A stretch of DNA of 64,000 bases from Panonychus citri (lineage: Eukaryota > Arthropoda > Arachnida > Trombidiformes > Tetranychidae), in NCBI RefSeq assembly GCF_014898815.1, contig NW_026515406.1:248001-312000 (forward strand). The letters are read 5' to 3'. The stretch's first letter is position 1; every line of letters begins with the position of its first letter. Under the pieces are notes generated by a model. That model made no database searches. It had not been told where the DNA came from and saw nothing but the letters and a program-made list of their open reading frames with translations. The position numbers were made by a program, and so were the translations under genes. Shown piece after piece: positions 1 to 10,125 of the stretch.

Positions 1-823
1 ATTACTGTTAATTAATTATTGTCTAACAATTTAATCATTTCATTGAAATGTTCAGGTAAATTAAATTGTTTCTTATTTAAATAGTAAATCGAGTTAATTG
101 TAAACACCTTTGGTGATAATTTAACAATTAGTTAATTGTTAACGTTTAGATTTTCTTAAATTGTTTTAATTGTTTATTATTGATTAAGTTTCACTTTAAT
201 TATGATTAACTTGATTATCTATTCTCATGTTAATTGTCAATTTAATAAGTTTAATTGATTGACAATTCAATTGTTTTAATTACGATTATTATTTAGGTAA
301 AAAAACATTTGATCTTTAATTGTGATTAGTTTAATTACATTTTTTTTCACAGATGCAGGAGACACTTAATTGTTACCATTTTGTTTCAATTTGCACTTAC
401 AATTAAAAGGTTAATTGTTATTAATTTTATATACTTTTCCTTTTATACCATTAATTGTTACTAATTATTATTAGTTCCGGTTAAATCTAATTGATCAATG
501 TTAATTGTATGAAAGATTATGATGAGCAATTAATCTGATTACAATTAATTGATCAACCTAATCAGGTAACAATTTAATTTTTCTTGTACCATTATTATTA
601 TTATTGTCAATTATTATGATTATCATGTGATGATTAAGGGGAAACAATGTTAATATTATTGTGTGATTAAGTTAATTGTTGTTTCAAGTTGATCATCACC
701 ATCATGTTGTTACATTGTTTTAGGACAATTAACTAAATAGGAAAAAATATTCAATATTAAAACAATTAACACCAAATGATTAGCAATATAAAAAAACAAC
801 TAGAAATCAGTTAAATTGTATTA
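1..823. other. Noncoding AT-rich flank
   Basis: I see no gene here. The stretch is dense in TTAATTGTT/AACAATTAA-like words, as are most noncoding parts of this window. It ends at the 5-bp target duplication of the LTR retrotransposon. Confidence 0.7.
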
Positions 824-828
824 TTAAT
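824..828. repeat. Target-site duplication, left copy (TTAAT)
   Basis: The five bases TTAAT immediately outside the left LTR match the five bases outside the right LTR at 10496-10500. This fixes the element boundaries. Confidence 0.9.
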
Positions 829-1178
829 TGTTAGGGAATATAAGGACACAAGTAAGATCGTATCGAGTGAATTGAATTTTATTAAACACTGAAATTATCA
901 GAACTTTCAAAGGTATCACAATTGACGGTTAATTTTATTGAAGGGTAACTTATTTGAAAAAGGTTAAAGGGTGATTAGGGTTAGTTCATCTGAGGTAGTT
1001 AATTAAAGTATTTTAAAGGGAATTAATTTGATCTTAACAATAGAACACTAAAGACACTAAGAACACTAGCTTGAGTTTCTCAAGCTGGTGACTATTTAAG
1101 GTATTCAATTGTATCAGCTGATCTAATTATTGAGGGATGATTTCATAATTACAAATAACAAAGGCTAATCCCCTTACA
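829..1178 (-). repeat. 3' LTR (350 bp)
   Basis: It matches 10146-10495 with no difference that I could find by eye. On the minus strand it starts TGTAAGGGG and ends CCCTAACA. It contains a perfect 8-bp-stem, 3-nt-loop hairpin at 1068-1086 (arm AGCTTGAG), which belongs to the hairpin family found throughout the element. Confidence 0.95.
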
Positions 1179-1180
1179 GA

Positions 1181-1192
1181 GCCCCTTTCTTG
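1181..1192 (-). other. Polypurine tract next to 3' LTR
   Basis: The minus strand reads CAAGAAAGGGGC a few bases before the 3' LTR. A purine run here is the expected plus-strand primer for reverse transcription, and its position supports the element boundary. Confidence 0.7.
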
Positions 1193-1248
1193 ACGGAAAT
1201 ATGGGGTTCGAAAATGGACTAAGTGGAATTGACTCCTTCTGGTGTTAA

Positions 1249-2922
1249 TTATTCTTGGTCCAAATGTCTCCTTGTTTCCGTGTTTGGATGCCTTTGTCCC
1301 AAATATTGAGTATCTTTCCAATTTCTTTTTAGAATTATTGGTTTATTAATGTTTCCTTTGAATTTGTAAAATCGTTCCATTTGTATATCTGAATAAGGTG
1401 GTCTGAGTTGAACACTTTGGAACTCGCATAATTGATCTTCATTGAAGGATGGAGTCATTCTCCATCCTCTCATTACCGGTTTTCTCAATTGATACGGCCA
1501 ATCTCCAAGAATTTCCATGATATTTGCTATCAATCGGGCCATTTGTGAATTGATCGGATATTTGATTCTCGGTAATGGGTTCATGAATTGAACATCATTT
1601 TGACACATATTATAACTTTCTTCGAACTCTTCATAGTCGATTAGGTAGGCCAATAACGTAAAACCAGCATCCACAAAAGGTGAATGACATCCTTCTTGAA
1701 TTACGATTCCAAATAACGCAAAGGTTATAAATCGCAATGATAATTGTTCAACGTTATCTTTACAGTTATAATAACAATTTACATCTCGTATCTTTGGTTG
1801 TATAATCGACCAGTCGTGTAAGTCGAAACCCAATGACACAAAATCAGTATGACCTGATGCCATTATGATACGATCATATCGAACAAGTATTTTGATTATT
1901 TCTTTTCGAATCACTTCCCACGGTTTACATCCTTGAGTTACTTTGTATTCGACTCCATGAAACATTGTATTCATGTCGAAGATTGAGTCTTTTGGATAAC
2001 GTACGAGCGAATTGTAGACAATATTTGCTTGAGAGTCCAAAATTGAAATCCAAATAGGTAATGCTTGGTTACCTTTGAGCGTTTTAACAATACACTTTTC
2101 CACGTCCATTGAACACACTTTAACTCCTTCATCATTCAGTTTCTTCCAATTCATGAAGATTCGTTGTCGGTGGATGTTGTCTCTCATGTTAAAGACATTG
2201 TGTTTATTTGAATTTTCTCTCAAAAACTTTTCTGTTAATTCATTTCTTCTAATATCTTGTCCACGCAATTTTCCTTCTTTTGTTCTTTTCTCTTGTTGTC
2301 TACGATTTCTAATTCTTTGTTTTCTTTGCTTGGGTGTAAGACTTTTATCAGCTCTGATCTCTTCCTCTGAAATTTTAATTTTCTCTTTTGATCTAATTGG
2401 TCTTAATTTTGGATCTAATTCCAATTTGATTTCAGGATTCACAAAGGAATAGTCGATGTATGATGATGAAGATGGAGTAGCTCCATCTTCCAAATCAATC
2501 AATCTTCCAGTTGTTGCCATACGAGCGGCAACGGCTGATGGTGAGAAGTCATCTTTTTCACTTATTGTTGGTGGAATCACAATTACACTTCTCACTGAAC
2601 TTGTTTCTTTTTCTTTTTCTTTGGTGGTCTCGTCAATTTCCATGATTTCTTGACTTGATTGTTTCTCTTGACTTGATCCACTCTTTTCATCGAAGTCCGA
2701 ATAAATTAATTGATCACTTGAAGCATATAAAACTTCAACTCCTTCCGTTCGGTTTGTTGCTGATAGAGGAGCTCTATCACTACAACGGGACGTTGATGGC
2801 ATTTCCTCTGATACTAATCCAATTTTGATAATCTTGTTGTTATTTGGATTATCTGGATCGATGATTCTTTTCTCAGCGGTAAAACCACATTTCGGAATAA
2901 AGGCTTCGACATTTTGAATCAT
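1249..2922 (-). CDS. ORF4: REXO4/ISG20-like DEDDh 3'-5' exonuclease
   Basis: The ORF has about 557 residues, starting at the ATG at 2922 that overlaps the ORF3 stop; the frame is open slightly further upstream with a TTG. Residues 1-180 are acidic, Ser-rich and low complexity. Residues 180-240 are strongly basic and may serve RNA binding or nuclear import. Residues 270-435 match a DnaQ-fold exonuclease: Exo I SMDVEKC (D274, E276), Exo II GHTDF (D361), the KIRDVNCYY strand, and Exo III GCHSPFVDAG (H414, D419). Numbering counts the upstream TTG codon as residue 1. The order, spacing and flanking residues resemble REXO4/ISG20 RNA/ssDNA exonucleases, and all four acidic residues plus the His are present, so activity is plausible. 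A C-terminal region of about 120 residues has no recognised domain. Exonuclease third ORFs (DEDDy type) are, as I recall, known from bdelloid rotifer LTR elements; this one is DEDDh. Confidence 0.8.
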   Translation of the reverse strand: MIQNVEAFIPKCGFTAEKRIIDPDNPNNNKIIKIGLVSEEMPSTSRCSDRAPLSATNRTEGVEVLYASSDQLIYSDFDEKSGSSQEKQSSQEIMEIDETTKEKEKETSSVRSVIVIPPTISEKDDFSPSAVAARMATTGRLIDLEDGATPSSSSYIDYSFVNPEIKLELDPKLRPIRSKEKIKISEEEIRADKSLTPKQRKQRIRNRRQQEKRTKEGKLRGQDIRRNELTEKFLRENSNKHNVFNMRDNIHRQRIFMNWKKLNDEGVKVCSMDVEKCIVKTLKGNQALPIWISILDSQANIVYNSLVRYPKDSIFDMNTMFHGVEYKVTQGCKPWEVIRKEIIKILVRYDRIIMASGHTDFVSLGFDLHDWSIIQPKIRDVNCYYNCKDNVEQLSLRFITFALFGIVIQEGCHSPFVDAGFTLLAYLIDYEEFEESYNMCQNDVQFMNPLPRIKYPINSQMARLIANIMEILGDWPYQLRKPVMRGWRMTPSFNEDQLCEFQSVQLRPPYSDIQMERFYKFKGNINKPIILKRNWKDTQYLGQRHPNTETRRHLDQE

Positions 2923-3572
2923 CAATCTATTATCAAAAGCATCAGCAAACTCTTCTTGTTTTCGAATAGATGTTTCACTGATTCCAATTTCTGAATTTCA
3001 TTTCCTTCTCTTTCCATCTCTTTCTTTAGAAAGAAGAAGTAATTCAACAATGAGATCACTTTATAATGGTCACTTTTACAATCGACTAAATGAGTCAACA
3101 TTTTGTAATAAGGTCCAAACTCTTCGCACTCGTATGATCTACATTTTACAATGAGTTTACTCATCATTGTTGTCTCATCACTGTTCAAATTTCCAATCTT
3201 TGTCAAGGTCGAAGGCTCACATCTAATACACATAAAGTGTTTACCCTCTAAATCGTCCATATCTGGAGTCCAATTGCCTTTCAATTTGTGACTGAGACAA
3301 TACAATAAGATGGTACAACCTCTACAATAATAAGATTTACATTCAGTACATTTGAATGGTTGAATTGGAACGTGGTTGCAGAATCTGCACCCCAACGTTA
3401 CCAAGGTTGTAATTGCGGTCATATCGGGTTGTTCATGTAATACAAGACCCGGTTTGAAATATTGAACGTTTACTTTTCCCCAATTGTTTCCAAATGTTCT
3501 CAATAGTTTATCTTCAACCAACATGTGAATGTTGTTCTCATCCATTTTCCAAACTCGTTCATTCATGTCCAT
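2922..3572 (-). CDS. ORF3: RING plus TRAF-type zinc-finger protein
   Basis: The ORF has 216 residues with ATG at 3572. Cysteine pairs C62/C65, C75/C78, C83/C86 and C115/C118 fit an all-Cys RING-like cross-brace. They are followed by C144-x4-C149-x11-H161-x3-C165, the spacing of a TRAF-type zinc finger. The C-terminus is amphipathic and Lys/Glu-rich (about 180-205), possibly coiled coil. RING-TRAF finger proteins (SIAH, TRAF and relatives) are typically ubiquitin E3 ligases or scaffolds, so a role in degrading or recruiting host factors is an inference. Its TGA stop overlaps the ATG of the next ORF as TGATG, so the two ORFs are probably translated in a coupled way. It sits where other LTR elements carry env. 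I do not know a described relative carried by an LTR element. Confidence 0.75.
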   Translation of the reverse strand: MDMNERVWKMDENNIHMLVEDKLLRTFGNNWGKVNVQYFKPGLVLHEQPDMTAITTLVTLGCRFCNHVPIQPFKCTECKSYYCRGCTILLYCLSHKLKGNWTPDMDDLEGKHFMCIRCEPSTLTKIGNLNSDETTMMSKLIVKCRSYECEEFGPYYKMLTHLVDCKSDHYKVISLLNYFFFLKKEMEREGNEIQKLESVKHLFENKKSLLMLLIID

Positions 3573-4288
3573 GGTTTTTTCTTTGAGTTTACTTGGTTTT
3601 TCTTTTAATTTGATGAATAGATTGAGATGGAGTTTCTCCGATCTCGATTATCTTTAAATTTAATTAGATAGAGAGACTCTTTCTAATCAGCTTTTGGTTG
3701 ACTTCCGGAAACACTTGAATATGCGGTAATTTGATGTTAAGAATTTTTGTTTTAAAGGCACAATTTGATGTAAAAGAAAAGAGTTGGAGTGTCTCCACCT
3801 CTTTAATAGAATAACTGGATTTGTTTAATTAACATAAAAAGATTCAATTAATTAAGAGACTTAATCAATTTGATTTAATTTGAGAATAAATTAAAAGAAT
3901 ACTAATTATACGGAAGCACAATGTTAACTGAAGCATGTGAGGGAAAATAGAATTTGATTTTGTTCTCTTCTCCTCTGCGCATGATCGTTTCCATGGTGAT
4001 AATTTTGACGCTAAATTCAATTAGATTTTCTTTGTTAATTGTTGATTACTAATTGTTCGGATAGAGTTTCTCTATCCGTAGTAATTAAGTTTTTAATTGA
4101 TTAAAATTTTAATTACTAAGGGTTAATTAAATTGTAATTGATTGTAATTGTTTGAATGATTCAAACAATTATGATGAGGTTAAAATTTGAATGTATGAGT
4201 TAGTAAAATTAATTAAGTGAGTTAATTAGATTGAGTGTCTCAATCTAATTAATTGATGATTATTAAAATGACCAATTCGATTAATTTG
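3573..4288 (-). other. Noncoding spacer between pol and ORF3 of the LTR element
   Basis: No ORF is supported here. It holds several perfect or near-perfect hairpins: 3624-3645, 3785-3797, 4058-4078 (9-bp stem) and 4222-4252 (14-bp stem, 3-nt loop). It may be a leader for the downstream ORFs or a structured RNA region. Confidence 0.6.
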
Positions 4289-5475
4289 TCATTTTCTTCT
4301 TGTTCTTGTGACCATTGTATGTGTCACTTCATTCACAATTTTCTTTGACCCTTTTGGTCTTCCTGGTTTTCTTTTCACTTCTTGACCAATTTGTTCATTA
4401 GTGTTTTCTTCTGTTGAAATGGCTTCGAATTCATTCTCATTTCGCTCCATTACATTTTCTCTTTCAACTTGGTCAGTTGTTTCATTTGTAATTGATGAAG
4501 TTGCTTCATCGATTACAATATCCTCAGCTATTTGATCCTTCACAATTTGTTGTTCATAGTTTTCAATCTGAGTTGAATTCGGTGAGAAGAACTGTTCTGA
4601 TGCTGATGATGATTCTTTGTTCTGTTGGTCCTTTTCTAATGATGAAGTAGCTTCATCCTCAGAAACAATTGTTTCTTCATCTTCTTCCAGGTAATTTGAT
4701 TTGTGTTTATCACTTTCTTTTCACTTTCTAAATCACTTTCACTATCTTCCTCCGCTTGATTTTCCTTTTTGCTGGAGGAGATGAAGTAGCTTCATCTCTA
4801 TCGATTGGATGTCTTTTGAGGAGTAACTTGTACCTCAGGTTCTTTACACACAATGAGTTTGATTCTATCATAATTCAAAGTTTTCACTTGACCTGTATAG
4901 ATGTTTACCAATTTGCTGCGATTCCATTGGCTCGATTACAATGTATTTCCCAATGAAATTTTTCTTCGAAACTTTTGATCCACTTGTATATGGAATCGGT
5001 TTAATTTTACCAAGTCTCCACGTTGATACTTAGGTTGAACTAATGTCTTATTTCTCCTCTGTTGACTCCACTGCCAATTTTTCGATCTTTTCTTTTACTT
5101 TTCTTACTTTTCGATTTCATTCTCCTTGTACATTGGACTGATTTCTAATTTATTATGAATCGAGGTTCTCGGTTCGTAATTAAATAGAAGTTGGAATGGC
5201 GATTTTCCCAAATTTGATTTGATTGATGCATTGTAACTGAATACTAATGCTTGAAGATTCTCATCCCATGCAGATTCTTTTTCGGTGAACATTCTGATTC
5301 TAGTTTTGATGATTCCATTTAATCTCTCAACTAAACCATTGGTCTGCGGGTGATAAACTGTTGAATTTACTAATTGTATTCCTTTTCCGCTGCGAACTCT
5401 TGAATTTCTTTTTGTAAAATTCGTTCCATTATCACTTTGAATTATCTCTGGATCACCAAATGTATCGGCGATGTT
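4289..5475 (-). pseudogene. Frameshifted integrase core and C-terminal tail
   Basis: The rest of integrase is present but spread over all three frames. The second catalytic Asp (SDNGTNF) and the catalytic Glu (HPQTNGLVERLNG) are visible around 5310-5425. A further open piece lies at 5104-5292. A C-terminal chromatin-binding-like tail at 4289-4543 ends with an AT-hook-type RKPGRPKGSKK motif. At least four small indels separate the pieces, several in A-runs. Short hairpins at 4494-4510, 4641-4657 and 4778-4798 lie inside this region and contribute repeated DEATSS-like residues. It may be genuine decay, or consensus errors in an otherwise young copy. Confidence 0.8.
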
Positions 5476-7497
5476 TCAGAAAGGAAACAACATCTTTCGC
5501 TGTTCCTCTTTAAAGGCTTTTGCAATTCCATATCGTGTTGTTACATCAATTGCAACTAAACAATATCGATTTCCAGATCTCGACGCTGGAAAAGGTCCAA
5601 TCATGTCGATCTGAATTCTATCGAACGGTTTATCCGGCACTTTCATTGCTCTTGCTTTACCTTCCTTGATTGTTTTCGATTTGTACTCTTGACATTTCTC
5701 ACATCCTGCGATTTTCTGTTGAATGATATCCTTCATGTTCGGAAACCAGAAATCTAATTCTATTTTCGCCATCGTTGGTTTGTATCCAAAATGTCCTGCG
5801 GTTATCGAATTGTGATATTGTTCGAAAACTTTGTTGATTAATGAATCAGGAAGATAATAAACATAACTTTTATCTCCTTTTATCTTATACAAAATTCCTT
5901 CACGAACTTCATATTGTCTCTTTTGTCTTCCTTGTTCCAATTCTTCCTTAATCATTTTCACTCTCGAATCGTTGTTTTGGTGAATTGCTAATTCCGATTG
6001 GTTTTCTTTTTGAATTCTCGCTGTTTTACATGAACAAATGAAATTTTGAGCTTGAATACGATCAAGATGATCGAATTCACGGATTAGATTTAACTTGTAT
6101 AATCTTGTTTCTTGATTAATTATTTCTTTTTCTTCCTCAAGTTCCATATCTTCTTTCTCTTCTCTTTCTTCTTCTTCTTCTTCTTGAGATGGAGTATCTC
6201 CATCTTTAATTAAATTAAGATAACGGTCGAAATGATTATCTTCTAATTCTCCTTCTTTTCGATGAGCCCATTCATTGGAACGTGAGATACAATCTGAAGG
6301 ATGTAATTCTCCTTTCAAATATTCGATGTCGAAATCGAATTCAGCTAAATCGGATTGCCAACGCATTATCCTGGTGACTTTGAATCTTTTCTTCTTTAGC
6401 TCACATAGAGCATGATGATCGGTAACGACAATAAATTTCTTATGTCGAAGAAAATGAGCAAATTTTTGACAAGCATATACAACTGCAGCACATTCTTTTT
6501 CTGTGGTTGTATATGAATATTGATACTTTTTCAATTTGCATCCAAAGAAATAGATTGGATTCCAAATTCCATCCTGATCTTTCTGAGTTAGTACACCTCC
6601 AATTGCGACTGCTGAGGCATCGACCAATAATTTCGTTTCTCTATCAGGGTAAAAATGAGTTAACATGCATCTTTCTGTCAATGCTTTCTTTAAATTTAAC
6701 CATGATTCTAAGTATTTTCCTTGAACGGTAACTGGAACTCCTTTGTATCTGTTTTTAACGAGCTCTTGTAATGGTGCGGCAATAGCGGCAAAATTTTTGA
6801 TGAATCTTGAAAAATAATTGAAGATTCCAAGATGTGATCTTATTTGTGATTGTGATGTCGGAGGATTAAGTTTCTTAATCCTCTCGATTTTCTTTGGATC
6901 AGGTTGGACTGTTTTCCCTGAAACTAAGTGACCTAAGCAAACGAACTTTGTCACTCCTGCTTGTAGTTTCTCGACACGATTTTTGAATCCATAGACTCTC
7001 AATGCGGCCATTACTCTTCTTGTATTTTCACATAGTTGATCAATTGTTTTACCATAAACGACAATATCATCGAAATATCCAAAACAACATGTATATCTTA
7101 ATTCTCCAAGAATTTTACTAATCACTTCGATGAAATAGGATGGCGCATCCGCCAATCCCATTGGTAATCTCTTGTAACGATAACATCCATCTTCAGTTAC
7201 GAAACTGGTTTTGTCTCTTTCCTCTTCGGGAATTTCCAATTGGTAATAGCCTTGAGCTAAATCCAATGTTGTAAAAAACTTGTTTCCTTTCAATTGATTT
7301 ATCGCTTCATCGATATTTGGAACTGGAAATTGTCTTTTATTGATGAGCTTATTAATCTCGATATAAGATGTAACCATTCTCCATGAACCATCAGGTTTCG
7401 GAACGACGAAGGCTGGAGCACCTCCACCCACGTCAGAATCCTCGATTATCCCGTTCTCTTTGAACTCACTGATTATTTTTCTCATTTCTTGTTTCAT
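5476..7497 (-). CDS. pol: Pol: reverse transcriptase, RNase H and integrase N-terminal part
   Basis: The ORF has 673 residues from ATG 7497. The RT palm shows D79 (TTLDLAQGYYQ) and the YFDD box at about 141-144. RNase H follows (LLVDASAVAIGG, then a conserved E and a TDH motif). The integrase HHCC zinc domain is clear (GHFGYKPT...CEKCQ), and the first catalytic Asp is present in an IDMIGPF motif near residue 635. Reading then breaks by frameshift. The 5' end is also disturbed: 7498-7620 contains recognisable pre-RT sequence in another frame with an in-frame TGA, so either programmed frameshifting or damage separates gag from pol. The product would copy the element RNA to DNA and insert it in the nucleus. 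Confidence 0.9.
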   Translation of the reverse strand: MKQEMRKIISEFKENGIIEDSDVGGGAPAFVVPKPDGSWRMVTSYIEINKLINKRQFPVPNIDEAINQLKGNKFFTTLDLAQGYYQLEIPEEERDKTSFVTEDGCYRYKRLPMGLADAPSYFIEVISKILGELRYTCCFGYFDDIVVYGKTIDQLCENTRRVMAALRVYGFKNRVEKLQAGVTKFVCLGHLVSGKTVQPDPKKIERIKKLNPPTSQSQIRSHLGIFNYFSRFIKNFAAIAAPLQELVKNRYKGVPVTVQGKYLESWLNLKKALTERCMLTHFYPDRETKLLVDASAVAIGGVLTQKDQDGIWNPIYFFGCKLKKYQYSYTTTEKECAAVVYACQKFAHFLRHKKFIVVTDHHALCELKKKRFKVTRIMRWQSDLAEFDFDIEYLKGELHPSDCISRSNEWAHRKEGELEDNHFDRYLNLIKDGDTPSQEEEEEEREEKEDMELEEEKEIINQETRLYKLNLIREFDHLDRIQAQNFICSCKTARIQKENQSELAIHQNNDSRVKMIKEELEQGRQKRQYEVREGILYKIKGDKSYVYYLPDSLINKVFEQYHNSITAGHFGYKPTMAKIELDFWFPNMKDIIQQKIAGCEKCQEYKSKTIKEGKARAMKVPDKPFDRIQIDMIGPFPASRSGNRYCLVAIDVTTRYGIAKAFKEEQRKMLFPF

Positions 7498-7620
7498 CTT
7501 CTCACTGGATCTAAATGGTTTTGTTTTGGTATCGCTTTATCTCAAATATCGCTTTTAAATTTTGTAATTTCTGGAACACATCCCAAATCGAATTTATGAG
7601 TTGAGAAAGAAGCTTTCTCC

Positions 7621-9765
7621 TCAATCAATAGTTGATGAATTTTCTTTATCTTCCTCAGGTAATTCTGGGTTGATTTGCTGGTATAACTTTGCTTCAATAT
7701 TGTTAATGTTTTCAGGTAGATCGATTGTCATTTCTTTAAACTCTTCAACAACTGAAATCATTGCTGGAAATTCGAGTGGATACTCATTCTTTACAAACTT
7801 CACTGTATTGATTTTTGGCTTTTCGTTTAACAGATTCTCTGATTGTTTAACTTTAAATAATTTCTTTAAATCATAATTACCATCATACCATTTGTTTAAC
7901 ATCCTTTCGATGTCTTCAATCTCGGGTTTTTCAATGACTAATTTGTATTCAGTATCTGAATCAAATTGTCTCAATTCATAGGGTCTTTGTGGTCCTTTGG
8001 CTTTGATGATTAACTCGGTATACTTAATCACATTTTCACCAAGGATGATATCATTTGAAAGATCTTTAATCACATACGCAGCTAATAGAGTTGATTCATT
8101 TCCTTTATGAACTCTGAGAGGTATGAATGAATTACACTGAACTGGAGCTGAATTGATTGCTTGAAATTTCAAGTCATAAGGATAAGCAAGAAAACCTAAT
8201 TTGCTTGCAACACTTTGATTAATCAATGTTGTACATGCTCCTGTATCAATTAAACCTCTTATTGTATTCACACAATTGTTTGCGATTATCACATCAATCA
8301 TCGGATGTCTTTGATCGTCTCTATTAGAATTTGTAGTATTAAACACTTTAGCTGTATGGATGAAGTGACCTTCATCCTTACTAGCTGGATTTTCACAATC
8401 AAAATAACTAACATTATTTCCCCTTTGATTTGAATTGAATCGTTGATTTGAGTTTGTTGTTGAACTTGCACTTGAATTTGGTGATGATGACGGTGATGAG
8501 GTTGGTGGTGAATTGTTTAATGGTTGATTTGTAACACTGTTGTTATCGGTGGAAGAGTAACTCTTTCGCCGATCGTTTCCATCTTTGTACCAACATTTAT
8601 CTTCATAATGAGTGTTCGATTTACACTTTGAACACCACTTATTTCTTGTGTTTCTATTTTGTTGATTTGCTTGACTTGAAGATTCATTTGATCCTCTTTG
8701 ATAGCCATTTGATTGTCTACCTCTACCTTGGTATCCATTTCTCTCTCCTTGTTTTTCATTTGACTTTGAAGAAATTTTTATCTTTTGCCAATAGCCAAAA
8801 ATTTTTCTTTTTACCATTTCTGTTTCCAATTCGGTGACTTCTGGTATAATCTCATTTTGTAATTCTCTTGGGAGAGCCAATAATAGGGTTAGAGCTTTAA
8901 TTTTATCATCACTTTGAGGATAAATTACTTTTAACGAGCTTTCAATTCTCTTGATGAACTCATTCGGATCTTCTCCATTGTTGTATCTTTTTTGTGTTAG
9001 CGTAAATAACGCTTGTGTAACGCTCGAGGCTGTTACTGTTGATTTTAACATCTTCGCTTTCCATTCCTCATATCTTAAGAATGGCGAAGTGTGATTGAGT
9101 GACTCAGTCACATTTCGAATTTCCCCTTCTAGCAACACCGTTATGTGGTCTTTCCACGTTTCTCTTGTCGGGTCAATGATTCTCAGATCATATTCCGCGC
9201 TTTCAATGAATTCTGCGAATGTTGTCTCTTTATGAGGGAATTTTCTTTTATTCAGTCTATCACGAGCCAATTGAGCAGGAAGCGATAGCTGTCTCGGCAT
9301 TTCGAACGGTTGTTGAATCGATAAATTGTTGAATCTCGATAGTGTTGAATATTTGTTAGCCAACAATGTAGCTTGAGCTCTATTAATTCCAAGCTCTTTT
9401 AAATGTTCACAATTATACGATCCCAACTCTTCAATTGTTCTAATACCATTTTCCAATAATGTACCAAGGGTTAGAAAATTTGCACCATTCTTTCTTAATT
9501 CTATTCCATCTTCCCATTTAAATCTGATATCTCTCGTAATATCGATTGTCGTAGGTATCTCTTCATTTTGATAAATGTATTGAACGGCATGAGCTTCAAG
9601 TAACTCTTTCTTCAACATTTCATCATTTTTACTATTAATCTTTGTTATACCCCATTGACCTGCCAACTCCATTAATTGTTGTCGATTAAGTTCCTTAATC
9701 ATCAATCTTTGATCTATTGGCTGTCGTATTGGCGATGACGTAAGATTATCTTGTATTTCGGTCAT
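7621..9765 (-). CDS. gag-pro: Gag-protease polyprotein of the LTR retrotransposon
   Basis: This is a 714-residue ORF with an ATG at 9765. The N-terminal half resembles a Ty3-type capsid region (roughly residues 180-330). A zinc knuckle CX2CX4HX4C follows (C378, C381, H386, C391), after an R/G/Q-rich stretch. Around residue 507 lies the aspartic protease active site (D507-T-G, in a GLIDTGA context), with the family's late hydrophobic-GEN motif about 90 residues on. The product would assemble virus-like particles in the cytoplasm, bind the element RNA and cleave the polyproteins. The ORF is open end to end, unlike pol. Its stop lies beside a short imperfect hairpin (about 7602-7622). The retropepsin fused to gag, with RT starting in another frame, suggests frameshifted expression of pol. 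Confidence 0.9.
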   Translation of the reverse strand: MTEIQDNLTSSPIRQPIDQRLMIKELNRQQLMELAGQWGITKINSKNDEMLKKELLEAHAVQYIYQNEEIPTTIDITRDIRFKWEDGIELRKNGANFLTLGTLLENGIRTIEELGSYNCEHLKELGINRAQATLLANKYSTLSRFNNLSIQQPFEMPRQLSLPAQLARDRLNKRKFPHKETTFAEFIESAEYDLRIIDPTRETWKDHITVLLEGEIRNVTESLNHTSPFLRYEEWKAKMLKSTVTASSVTQALFTLTQKRYNNGEDPNEFIKRIESSLKVIYPQSDDKIKALTLLLALPRELQNEIIPEVTELETEMVKRKIFGYWQKIKISSKSNEKQGERNGYQGRGRQSNGYQRGSNESSSQANQQNRNTRNKWCSKCKSNTHYEDKCWYKDGNDRRKSYSSTDNNSVTNQPLNNSPPTSSPSSSPNSSASSTTNSNQRFNSNQRGNNVSYFDCENPASKDEGHFIHTAKVFNTTNSNRDDQRHPMIDVIIANNCVNTIRGLIDTGACTTLINQSVASKLGFLAYPYDLKFQAINSAPVQCNSFIPLRVHKGNESTLLAAYVIKDLSNDIILGENVIKYTELIIKAKGPQRPYELRQFDSDTEYKLVIEKPEIEDIERMLNKWYDGNYDLKKLFKVKQSENLLNEKPKINTVKFVKNEYPLEFPAMISVVEEFKEMTIDLPENINNIEAKLYQQINPELPEEDKENSSTID

Positions 9766-10125
9766 TTTCTTTTCTTTCTTTAAACGCTTTTTTCTTTTGT
9801 AGAATTTTCTTTAATTCTTTTCCTTGGCTTTTCAGTCGATGAAGTAACTTCAATCTACTGTTTCTTTTGTTGAGTGTTTTAGTTTTAGGTTTATTATTGA
9901 TGAAGATTTTCCTAATTCGCACAGGTGACCTTCAGAAATTAAGATTGTGACTAATTTGAGATAGAGTAACTCTGATCTCAAATGGTTCTAATGAAGTAAA
10001 GAAAACCCTTTACTTAGCACAGTGTCAATCACTAGTCCAGATACTGATGGAGTAGCTCCGTCAATATTTAAACAACTGGTGATTATTGGGTACCACAATT
10101 AATATCAATTCAATCACTTATGATA

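Noticed and set aside
2075..2653. Plus-strand open frames opposite the exonuclease ORF
   Set aside because: They are antisense shadows of a well-supported minus-strand coding region and have hydrophobic, repetitive composition.
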